Positions 1-5,787 of a stretch of DNA of 6,212 nucleotides are shown piece after piece. The first letter of the stretch is position 1. Each line of letters opens with the position of its first letter. Both the position numbers and the translations under genes were made by a program. This DNA comes from Patescibacteria group bacterium (GTDB lineage Bacteria > Patescibacteriota > Patescibacteriia > UBA1558 > S5-K13), in assembly GCA_028703545.1 (NCBI GenBank), contig JAQVMR010000056.1:1-6212 (forward strand). The letters run 5' to 3'. The notes under the pieces are model-generated. The model worked only from the letters and a program-made list of their open reading frames with translations. It was not told where the DNA came from and searched no databases.

Positions 1-1809
1 TTTTGTATTTTTACATTCTGGGAAGGCAGAACATGCCATAAATTTTCCAAATCTGCCAAATCTAATTATCATAGCTGCTCCACATTTTTCACAAATTTCA
101 TTTGTTTTTTCGGTTGTATCAACTTTCTTTACGGATTCATACTTGTCTTTTAAATTCTTTTCAAATGGTTTATAAAAGTCATGTAAAAATGGTCTCCATT
201 CTTTTTTTCCTACAGCTATTTCATCAAGTCCAGCTTCTATGTTTGCAGTAAATTGATAGTCAACTATTTGAGGAAATTCTTCTTTGAGCATTTTATTTAC
301 TAAATTTCCAATTTCTGTAGGAATTAACCTTTTTTGTTCTTTTATAATATATTTTCTTGCAATTATTGTAGAAATTGTAGGGGCGTATGTTGATGGACGA
401 CCAATTCCAAGTTTTTCCATTGTTTTAATAAGTGATGCTTCATTATATCTTGCGGGTGCTTCTGTGAATTTTTGTTCCCCAGTTATATTTTTAAGATCAA
501 CTGTTTCATTTTTAAAAACTTCTGGTAGTTGATTTTCTGATATACCTGATTTATAAATATGCATAAATCCATCAAATATAATTATGTTTCCACTGGACAC
601 AAAAGTAAATCCTTCTTTATCGTCAGATATTTCTATTTTTGTATTTTTAATTTTTGCATTTGCCATCTGACTAGCAACAGCTCTTTCCCAGATTAGTTTG
701 TATAATTTGAATTGTCTTGGATCTAAATATTTTTCAATTTCTTGGGGTGTATTTTCTACACTTGTTGGTCTTATTGCTTCATGGGCTTCTTGAGCATTTT
801 TTGATTTTGTTTTAAATCTTCTAGAGCATGAATATTTATCTCCAAGAGTATCTTTTATAAATTGTGCACATGAGGAAATAAAAGACTCTGATAGATTTAC
901 AGAATCAGTTCTCATGTATGTTATAAGACCAGTGCTTCCAGTATGAATTTCTATGCCTTCATATAATTGTTGTGCTAAGAGCATAGTTTGTTTAGAGCTA
1001 AATCCTAATTTATTGTTTGCAGATTGTTGAAGCGTAGAAGTCGTAAATGGTGCAAGTGGATTTTTTTCTACATCATTTGACTCAACATTTGTTATTCTAT
1101 AATTAAGAGATTTAATTTTCGAAATTAGATCATCTGATTTATCATTTGAATTAATTTTGAATTTATCAAAAGTTTTTTTATTGATTTTTGTAAGTTCTGC
1201 TTTAATTTCGCTGTGATTTTTTGTAAAGAAGTCGGCTAATATTTTCCAGTATTCCTGAGATTTGAAATTTTTTACCTCTTCTTCTCTGTCGCATATTAAT
1301 CTTACAGCTGCTGACTGAACTCTTCCCGCGGATAATCCTTTTGATATTTTTTTCCATAAAAATGGGGAAAGTTTATAACCAACGAGTCTGTCTAAAATTC
1401 TTCTTGCTTGCTGAGCATTTACTAAATTTTCATCAAGTTCTCTGGGGTTTTCCAATGCTTCAAGAAGAGCATTTTTTGTAATTTCATGAAAGACTATTCT
1501 TTTATGGTCTTTTGGTTTTAATAGATGATTTAGGTGCCAAGAAATTGCTTCTCCTTCGCGATCTTCATCGGTTGCAAAAAATACTATTTTTGCAGTTTTT
1601 GACAATTTTTTTAATTTATCTACATTTGTCTTTGCTTTTTTCGGTACAGTATATTCTGGTTCAAAATTTTCTTCTATTTTTACACCCAGTTTTCTCTCTG
1701 GTAAATCTCTGACATGACCATATGAAGACTCAACATCATAAGAGTTATCTAAGAATTTTTTTATTGTTTTCGCTTTTGTTGGTGATTCAACTATTACTAA
1801 ATTTTTCAT
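1..1809 (-). CDS. topA: DNA topoisomerase I (type IA), 3'-truncated by window edge
   Basis: Type IA topoisomerase that relaxes negative supercoils by cutting one DNA strand through a tyrosine phosphodiester. The frame is open from the ATG at 1809 to the window edge, giving 603 residues. The N-terminal Toprim domain starts MKNLVIVESPTKAKTI (Glu8 metal/catalytic residue) and has the acidic ATDEDREGEAI motif with D81, E82 and D83. SAGRVQSAAV lies at about 160-169. The active-site ITYMRTDS puts the catalytic tyrosine at Y298. GIGRPSTYAPTIS is near 468-480. The last visible stretch is a Cys4 zinc ribbon (C573, C576, C593, C599) with the typical FGRFGKFMACS core. Further zinc fingers may follow outside the window. 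It starts 19 nt after the folC stop, so it is probably the last visible gene of a dprA-folC-topA operon. No Shine-Dalgarno is visible. The family assignment is secure. Confidence 0.97.
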   Translation of the reverse strand, partial: MKNLVIVESPTKAKTIKKFLDNSYDVESSYGHVRDLPERKLGVKIEENFEPEYTVPKKAKTNVDKLKKLSKTAKIVFFATDEDREGEAISWHLNHLLKPKDHKRIVFHEITKNALLEALENPRELDENLVNAQQARRILDRLVGYKLSPFLWKKISKGLSAGRVQSAAVRLICDREEEVKNFKSQEYWKILADFFTKNHSEIKAELTKINKKTFDKFKINSNDKSDDLISKIKSLNYRITNVESNDVEKNPLAPFTTSTLQQSANNKLGFSSKQTMLLAQQLYEGIEIHTGSTGLITYMRTDSVNLSESFISSCAQFIKDTLGDKYSCSRRFKTKSKNAQEAHEAIRPTSVENTPQEIEKYLDPRQFKLYKLIWERAVASQMANAKIKNTKIEISDDKEGFTFVSSGNIIIFDGFMHIYKSGISENQLPEVFKNETVDLKNITGEQKFTEAPARYNEASLIKTMEKLGIGRPSTYAPTISTIIARKYIIKEQKRLIPTEIGNLVNKMLKEEFPQIVDYQFTANIEAGLDEIAVGKKEWRPFLHDFYKPFEKNLKDKYESVKKVDTTEKTNEICEKCGAAMIIRFGRFGKFMACSAFPECKNTK

Positions 1810-1828
1810 GATTGTTTAATTAAAGTTA

Positions 1829-3112
1829 TTAAAAACTTTTTTTATTTTTTAAAATATAATTTTCATCTACCCACCTTTCTCTTAAATTTCCTGTTAAATA
1901 CATTGATCCAGTTATAACTAAACAATCAGAGCTTTCTGTTTGTGATAGACTAAATTCAAGTGCTTGCCATGGGTCTAGAAAATAATCAACCCCTCCTTTA
2001 TATTTATATTTTTGTATTATTTTTTTGAATTCTAACATCGAGGCAGATTTTCTACCAGCATTTAGGGTCAGCGATCTTGTAAAGACTATATGATCAGTCA
2101 TACCTATAATTTCATTCAGTGATTGAGCTATATTTTTATCCGCAACCATTCCGTATAAAACTATTAACTTTTTATATTTAATTGTTTTTAAATCTTCAAC
2201 CAATTTTCTGATTTTTATTCTATTGTGAGCTCCATCTATTATTACATGAGGAGAATCTTGTATTGTTTCAAATCTGCAGGGGAGCTTTGCCTGCTTTATT
2301 CCTTTTTCAACAAGCGCCTTTTTTATATTTAATAGCTCTCCTATTTTTCTTGCTATTGTTCCATTTTTTTCAGTAGAATTGTTGTTTTTAACATTTAGAG
2401 AAATATATTTGGCATTCTCTTTTTCACATTTATTTTGAAACATTTTTAAAATTCTAGGACGTTCTTCTGTCGTAATAAGCGTAGAATGTTTTTTTATTAT
2501 TCCCATTTTTTCTTTTGCAATAAGTTCTAGTGTGTTTCCAAGTACATCTTGATGATCATAGTCAATATTTGTTATAACCGCATATTTTGTATTTTTTATA
2601 ACATTTGTTGCATCATTCAATCCACCAAGACCAACCTCTAACACCACCCAGTCACATTTTTCTTTAGCAAAATATACAAATCCAATTGCAACAAAAACTT
2701 CAAAATATGATGGTACGCCAAATGGACTTTTTATGGCACATTCTGTTAATGGTTTTTTAAAACTTTCTACTATATTTGCAAAATCATTTGGAGAGATATA
2801 TTCATTATTAACTTTTATTCTTTCTATGCTTGTTGTCGTGTGTGGTGAATAGTAAGAGCCAACTTTGTATCTACCACATCTCAATACATTATGTATTGCG
2901 CATGTTGTTGATCCCTTTCCAGCTGTTCCTGTTACGTGAATATATTTTATTCGATCTTGTGGGTTCCCAATCAGTTTTAAAAAATAAGCTAATCTTTCTA
3001 CAAAAAAAGACCTATTAAAACCAAATTTACTTTTTTTCATGTAGTTAATAGAGGGAATATTATTTAAGGATTTTAGAAATTCAACTGCATTTTGATATTT
3101 GGCGTTTTGCAT
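1829..3112 (-). CDS. folC: FolC-type folylpolyglutamate/dihydrofolate synthase
   Basis: Mur-ligase-superfamily enzyme that uses ATP to add glutamate to folates (FPGS), in many bacteria also to dihydropteroate (DHFS); cytoplasmic. At 427 aa it matches the usual family length. Visible motifs in order: KFGFNR and the LGNP-like IGNP before the nucleotide site (about 29-51); P-loop TGTAGKGST at 61-69; SPHTTTSIERIKVN at 89-102; EVGLGGLNDATN at 159-170; NIDYDHQDVLG at 182-192; AKEKMGI near 199-205, where the family carries a conserved lysine; DGAHN at 293-297; and a C-terminal TGSMYLTGNLRE at 401-412. The P-loop has Ala where most FolC proteins have Asn (GTNGKGS). Whether the protein is bifunctional cannot be told from sequence alone. 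It lies 33 nt downstream of dprA and 19 nt upstream of topA. No Shine-Dalgarno precedes the ATG. A divergent Mur-ligase relative is the only serious alternative. Confidence 0.92.
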   Translation of the reverse strand: MQNAKYQNAVEFLKSLNNIPSINYMKKSKFGFNRSFFVERLAYFLKLIGNPQDRIKYIHVTGTAGKGSTTCAIHNVLRCGRYKVGSYYSPHTTTSIERIKVNNEYISPNDFANIVESFKKPLTECAIKSPFGVPSYFEVFVAIGFVYFAKEKCDWVVLEVGLGGLNDATNVIKNTKYAVITNIDYDHQDVLGNTLELIAKEKMGIIKKHSTLITTEERPRILKMFQNKCEKENAKYISLNVKNNNSTEKNGTIARKIGELLNIKKALVEKGIKQAKLPCRFETIQDSPHVIIDGAHNRIKIRKLVEDLKTIKYKKLIVLYGMVADKNIAQSLNEIIGMTDHIVFTRSLTLNAGRKSASMLEFKKIIQKYKYKGGVDYFLDPWQALEFSLSQTESSDCLVITGSMYLTGNLRERWVDENYILKNKKSF

Positions 3113-3145
3113 AAAATTTTTGTTATTTAAAAAAGAAAATATCGT

Positions 3146-4231
3146 CTAGCATATGAGTTCATAGATTTGCCCTCCTAAGTTTTTAATCAAACCATTTAGC
3201 TCCATCTCTGTTAAATTTGATATGACGATATTCGTATTAAGTCTACTATACTCTATGATTTTGTCAACCCCCAAAGCACCATTTACTAGGATTTTATATA
3301 TAATTTCTTGATGTTTTGAAGAAAAATTGATTTCTTTATTTATTCTTTGTTTGTCTTCAATATTGTATATTTCCAATATATCATTTAATTCTGTAATTAT
3401 CTTGGCACCTTGTCTTATAAGAGAATTGCAGCCCTCCTGATTTTTACTAAATATGTTCCCCGGACAAGTTAAAACCTCTCTGTTTTCAGATAATGCAAAA
3501 TTTGCAGTTATTAGAGCCCCTGATTTTATTCCAGCCTGGACAATGAAAGTGGCTTGTGATATTCCAGCGATTATTCTATTTCTTTGTGGAAAATTTTGTT
3601 TTCTATAGGGAAAGTTTATTCCATATTCTGAAATCATTAATCCATTTTGTTCAATTTTTTTTGCGAGATTAATATTTGACAGTGGACTTGGTTTTGTTAT
3701 GTCAGAACCCAAAACAGCAATTGTATTAGCAATTGTGTCAAGCGAGTTTATGTGAGCCAAAGAATCAATTCCGTTTGCAAGACCAGATACAATGGTAATA
3801 TTTTTTTCTGCACAAGTGGGTATAAATTTTTCTACTATTGATTTTCCGTAGGAATCAAATTTTCTAGAGCCAACAACGCTTAAAAAATTTTTATTTTTTA
3901 ATAATTCTAAGTTTCCTTTTGTAAATAAGACAAGCGGAGGAGAGAATATTTGTTTGAGTAAATTTGGGTAATAATCATCAAAATAATTTATAATTTTTAT
4001 ATTTTGTTTTTCGTGTATTTCCCAGATTGTGTGATAATCAATTTTCTTTTTTTGATTAATAAAATAATTAGAAAAATTTTCTGTAAAACTATTATTTATT
4101 AAATCTCTATAATTTAAATTCCAAATTCTTTCCCAGTCTTTGAAAATATCAAAAAGTTTTTTTACCTTTTTAAATCCAATATTTGGAATTAAAAAAAGGC
4201 CCAATATAATTTTTTTATGTTCTAGCTCCAT
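3146..4231 (-). CDS. dprA: DNA-processing protein DprA (Smf)
   Basis: DprA binds incoming single-stranded DNA during natural transformation and loads RecA; it is widely kept even where competence is unproven. The 361-aa product has the expected three parts. A helix-hairpin-helix/SAM-like N-terminus (LFLIPNIGFKKVKKLF, 12-27) comes first. The Rossmann-like core follows, with SVVGSRKFDSYGK (118-130), VSGLANGIDSLAH (148-160), SEYG (201-204), FPQRNRIIAG (214-223), VQAGIKSGALITA (231-243) and CPGNIFSKNQEGCNSLIRQGA (256-276). A C-terminal winged-helix region spans about 300-361. The VLGSDITKPSP stretch (173-183) departs from the usual VLGxGxDxxYP form, otherwise the core is intact. It is the first gene of the minus-strand block; its promoter lies within 60 bp of the start. 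No Shine-Dalgarno is visible before the ATG, which was chosen because the N-terminal domain begins immediately after it. Confidence 0.96.
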   Translation of the reverse strand: MELEHKKIILGLFLIPNIGFKKVKKLFDIFKDWERIWNLNYRDLINNSFTENFSNYFINQKKKIDYHTIWEIHEKQNIKIINYFDDYYPNLLKQIFSPPLVLFTKGNLELLKNKNFLSVVGSRKFDSYGKSIVEKFIPTCAEKNITIVSGLANGIDSLAHINSLDTIANTIAVLGSDITKPSPLSNINLAKKIEQNGLMISEYGINFPYRKQNFPQRNRIIAGISQATFIVQAGIKSGALITANFALSENREVLTCPGNIFSKNQEGCNSLIRQGAKIITELNDILEIYNIEDKQRINKEINFSSKHQEIIYKILVNGALGVDKIIEYSRLNTNIVISNLTEMELNGLIKNLGGQIYELIC

Positions 4232-4257
4232 AAATTTGCTTTTTCATTTATATGAAG

Positions 4258-4286
4258 ATTATAAGAAATATATGTTTATATTGCAA
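4258..4286 (-). promoter_or_regulatory. Putative sigma70 promoter for dprA-folC-topA
   Basis: On the minus strand, TTGCAA (4286-4281) and a perfect TATAAT (4263-4258) are separated by 17 bp. The predicted transcript start is an A near 4251, giving a leader of only about 20 nt before the dprA ATG. It lies back to back with the plus-strand promoter at 4300-4327; the two -35 boxes are 13 bp apart. In such AT-rich DNA a TATAAT alone means little, but the spacing and position support it. Confidence 0.6.
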
Positions 4287-4299
4287 GAGTTTTTAGCTA

Positions 4300-4327
4300 T
4301 TGACAAATTTAGGGGATATGCTATAAT
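4300..4327 (+). promoter_or_regulatory. Strong consensus sigma70 promoter with extended -10
   Basis: A perfect TTGACA (4300-4305) and a perfect TATAAT (4322-4327) are separated by 16 bp, with a TGC directly upstream of the -10 box (extended -10). The expected start is the A at about 4334. No gene begins nearby. The first thing transcribed is the structured RNA region, so this is best read as the promoter of that RNA and, by readthrough, of the downstream lipoprotein gene. It diverges from the dprA promoter. Confidence 0.85.
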
Positions 4328-4352
4328 AGTTTAATGTAAATTAAAAATATTA

Positions 4353-4454
4353 ATAAATGTGCATAATTTTGCAGGGAAATCGCCAGGATTCTTTGTAATC
4401 AATTTGGCTCTTTATATAAAAAAGATTATCCCCTGCAGTATTATTCATATTTAT
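4353..4454 (+). other. RNA domain 1: long imperfect stem with branched apex
   Basis: Bases 4353-4376 pair with 4431-4454 over 24 positions: 20 Watson-Crick pairs, two G-U pairs and two mismatches (U/U and C/U). The top of the stem is GCAGGG/CCCUGC. The enclosed 54 nt can form AAUC/GAUU (4378-4381 with 4424-4427) and a nested hairpin, GCCA/UGGC (4382-4385 with 4405-4408) enclosing GAUU/AAUC (4387-4390 with 4397-4400). An alternative is a small UCUUU/AAAGA hairpin (4409-4413 with 4421-4425), which competes with AAUC/GAUU. Confidence 0.65.
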
Positions 4455-4458
4455 ATTT

Positions 4459-4563
4459 CTGTTCGCTAGTAGTTTTTAGTCACCCCCCTCCTGGTGGCTT
4501 TAAACGCAAGTTAGGTAGTTTTCCTTGCTTCGGCACGTGAGAGCTGTTTACACTAGCGGATAG
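4459..4563 (+). other. RNA domain 2: 12-bp stem closing a four-way junction
   Basis: Bases 4459-4470 pair without interruption with 4552-4563 (CGCUAGU/ACUAGCG core, two G-U pairs further out). Inside are three hairpins. The first is 4472-4484 with 4493-4505 (13 positions, two U/U mismatches), carrying an eight-base loop CCCCUCCU. The second is GCAAG/CUUGC, 4506-4510 with 4524-4528, with a 13-nt loop. The third is 4531-4534 with 4543-4546, with loop ACGUGAGA. Hairpins one and two abut with no linker, so coaxial stacking is likely. The compact multi-branch shape resembles ligand-binding or tRNA-like folds in general form only; no T-loop or CCA end is present. Confidence 0.65.
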
Positions 4564-4576
4564 TAATATGTATATG

Positions 4577-4610
4577 AAAAAGCAATTCTATTTAAAGAGT
4601 TGTTTTTTTT
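4577..4610 (+). terminator. Intrinsic terminator between structured RNA and lipoprotein gene
   Basis: CAAUUCU (4583-4589) pairs with AGAGUUG (4596-4602) across a six-base loop, with one G-U pair. Eight U's follow (4603-4610). The A-rich stretch 4577-4581 can extend the stem into the U tract. The hairpin is only seven core pairs with three G-C, so it is modest, but hairpin plus U8 is a classic arrangement. It sits about 46 nt upstream of the lipoprotein ribosome site, where an attenuator would be expected. Confidence 0.6.
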
Positions 4611-4656
4611 GTTTATTTTGTGGTAATTTAATTTATTATAAAAATATAATTATGAC

Positions 4657-4662
4657 AGGAGG
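4657..4662 (+). promoter_or_regulatory. Perfect Shine-Dalgarno of the lipoprotein gene
   Basis: AGGAGG lies four bases before the ATG at 4667 and decides that start over an in-frame ATG at 4568, which has no ribosome site. It stands out because dprA, folC, topA and pth all lack a recognisable Shine-Dalgarno. It is exactly complementary to CCUCCU (4487-4492) in the loop of the first hairpin of RNA domain 2. Confidence 0.85.
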
Positions 4663-4666
4663 AAAA

Positions 4667-5215
4667 ATGAAAAATATTTTTATAATGGTTTTAACAATCT
4701 CACTTTTTGTGGTTTTTTCTTGTAGTGAGAAACCAAGCCAGGTGAGATTAAGTGATCAAAACGAGGATGCAAATTTTCATGTTCCGGCATCATCGGGATT
4801 GCTTGGAAATGTCGACCTTCATGTAATTCCAGAAACCATTCAAGGTTCGGCAATTATTCTTATTAATGGTCCTGGTGTTTCCATAGGTTATGATATCCGC
4901 GACAAAGATGATAATTCATTTATTTATTTTGCGGATTCATATATTTCCGCGGGTGGCAATACCATAGAAACAGGAACTATCATTCCATACAACAAATGGA
5001 TCCATATTCGTTTGGTTATTTATGAATCTGGATTGTCTGGTTATGTAGTTTCATTTTTAGAACTACTCGGCCTAGACTTCTTTGATTCACTCGAGGATTA
5101 CATGATTGATTCAATCTATGAGGCAGACTTTATGTTTGAAGGTCCGTCTAGTGTTAAAAAAACACAATGGATTAAACTTAAACAACAAAAGAGCCTATCG
5201 AGTTTAACTCGATAG
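4667..5215 (+). CDS. Putative secreted lipoprotein of unknown function
   Basis: I do not recognise this 182-aa protein. The N-terminus is a lipoprotein signal: Lys2, a hydrophobic run from residue 4 to 17, and a lipobox-like VFSC with the acylated cysteine at 19. Phe at -2 is relaxed compared with the classical LAGC form. Ser20 after the Cys would suit outer-membrane sorting in a proteobacterium. The mature part begins with a polar linker (20-40), then alternating hydrophobic strands (AIILINGPGVSIGYDI 62-77, FIYFADSYIS 85-94, IIPYNKWIHIRLVIYE 105-120) that suggest a beta-rich fold. An amphipathic acidic segment (129-153) and a lysine-rich tail follow. G+C is about 35-42%, well above the flanking genes, so recent acquisition is possible. 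It is the only plus-strand gene and probably depends on the promoter at 4300 by readthrough; no convincing closer promoter is visible. Its last seven codons and its TAG stop lie in the terminator hairpin. Confidence 0.8.
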   Translation: MKNIFIMVLTISLFVVFSCSEKPSQVRLSDQNEDANFHVPASSGLLGNVDLHVIPETIQGSAIILINGPGVSIGYDIRDKDDNSFIYFADSYISAGGNTIETGTIIPYNKWIHIRLVIYESGLSGYVVSFLELLGLDFFDSLEDYMIDSIYEADFMFEGPSSVKKTQWIKLKQQKSLSSLTR

Positions 5216-5219
5216 GCTT
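5191..5219. terminator. Bidirectional terminator hairpin between convergent genes
   Basis: Bases 5192-5202 and 5208-5218 form a perfect 11-bp stem (AGCCTATCGAG/CTCGATAGGCT) with a five-base loop, plus a G-U pair at the base. On the plus strand the tail is TTCTTCACTTAT, a weak U tract. On the minus strand the tail reads TTTTGTTGTTT, which is better. It can therefore end both the lipoprotein and the der-pth transcripts. It overlaps the lipoprotein coding end (stop at 5213-5215) and begins 26 nt beyond the pth stop. Confidence 0.85.
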
Positions 5220-5244
5220 CTTCACTTATATATATGATATTTAT

Positions 5245-5763
5245 TTATAATAAAGACCCTATTTTTTTTATGGTTTCTTGGAGTGCAATATTTATTTTTT
5301 CTTTTTCGTCAGCATTAAATTTTTGAAGCACAATATCCTCACTTGCTATATTTGAAAATTCATCATTTTTAATTCCAATTCTAATTCTTGTAAATTCAGC
5401 AGAATTTAATTTTTCTATAATTGATTTAATCCCATTGTGCCCGGCAGAGGATTCAAATATTCCTGATTTTATTTTTCCAAGTTCTATATCTAAATCATCA
5501 TAAACAATAATTATATCTTTTATATTAATTTTATAATATTCTTTTATGAGACTTACCGCCCCACCACTTAAATTCATAAAAGTTAATGGTTTTGCAATAA
5601 TATAATCATTGGTTTTTAAAATTTCAGATTTTAATTTTTTATTTTCACTAAAATTTTCTAAATTATTTACATCAGCAAAAAGATCGACTGCTAAAAATCC
5701 AGCATTGTGTTTTGTGTTTTCATATTTTTTTCCAGGGTTTCCTAATCCGATTATAAGTTTCAT
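5245..5763 (-). CDS. pth: Peptidyl-tRNA hydrolase
   Basis: Essential enzyme that frees tRNA from peptidyl-tRNAs dropped by the ribosome; cytoplasmic. The 172-aa protein is slightly shorter than typical (about 185-195). It carries the family motifs: GLGNPG (6-11), YENTKHNAGF (14-23) with the catalytic His at 19, KPLTFMNLSGGAV (58-70) with the tRNA-binding Asn at 64, VYDDLDIELGKIK (87-99), SAGHNGIKSI (106-115) with the conserved His-Asn pair, and RIRIGI (127-132). The shortening is in the C-terminal part. It starts 24 nt after the der stop, so the two genes are likely cotranscribed, with the shared hairpin at 5191-5219 as the end. The ATG at 5763 places the motif spacing correctly. No Shine-Dalgarno is visible. 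Confidence 0.96.
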   Translation of the reverse strand: MKLIIGLGNPGKKYENTKHNAGFLAVDLFADVNNLENFSENKKLKSEILKTNDYIIAKPLTFMNLSGGAVSLIKEYYKINIKDIIIVYDDLDIELGKIKSGIFESSAGHNGIKSIIEKLNSAEFTRIRIGIKNDEFSNIASEDIVLQKFNADEKEKINIALQETIKKIGSLL

Positions 5764-5787
5764 ATTATTTGGTCGAGCTAAGCTTGA

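Larger units (their letters stand above)
4334..4610 (+). ncRNA. Unidentified two-domain structured RNA (leader/riboswitch-like or free sRNA)
   Basis: About 275 nt lie between a consensus promoter and an intrinsic terminator and contain no convincing coding sequence. Pairing by eye gives two independent folds: a long branched stem (4353-4454) and a four-way junction (4459-4563). The second domain is about 49% G+C inside a genome near 25%, the usual mark of a structured RNA in an AT-rich genome. I looked for hallmarks of tmRNA, RNase P RNA, SRP RNA, 6S RNA, T-box and common riboswitches and recognised none. Position fits a 5' leader that controls the lipoprotein gene at 4667 through the terminator at 4577-4610. 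It also fits an independent small RNA. The structure is manual base pairing without energy calculation or homologues. Confidence 0.65.

Noticed and set aside
284..532. Plus-strand open frame of 82 codons
   Set aside because: It is antisense inside topA, lacks a ribosome site and has low-complexity hydrophobic content typical of a shadow frame.
1512..1712. Plus-strand leucine-rich open frame of 66 codons
   Set aside because: It lies opposite the Toprim catalytic motifs of topA; the Leu/Phe richness comes from the complement of Lys/Glu codons.
2830..3018. Plus-strand open frame of 62 codons
   Set aside because: Antisense to the folC P-loop region; no start context.
4140..4334. Plus-strand open frame of 64 codons
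   Set aside because: Covers the antisense of the dprA start and both promoters; no ribosome site and not protein-like.
4334..4610. Possible tmRNA, RNase P RNA, SRP RNA, 6S RNA or tRNA
   Set aside because: No T-loop or CCA end, no GAGGAAAGUCC, no GGAAGGAAGCAGCC-like loop, and two separate domains instead of one 6S-type rod.
4618..4650. Separate lipoprotein promoter with TATAAT at 4645-4650
   Set aside because: The only TTG-like box (4618-4623) is 21 bp away, too far, and the start would fall in the Shine-Dalgarno itself. AT-rich chance match is more likely.
4568..4666. In-frame 33-residue N-terminal extension of the lipoprotein
   Set aside because: No ribosome site at 4568, the extension is coded by the terminator region, and the later ATG has AGGAGG and directly starts a lipoprotein signal.
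5773..5787. Near-palindrome TCGAGCTAAGCTTGA between der and pth
   Set aside because: Only one unpaired central base and no U tract, so it cannot be a usable hairpin; too short to call an operator.
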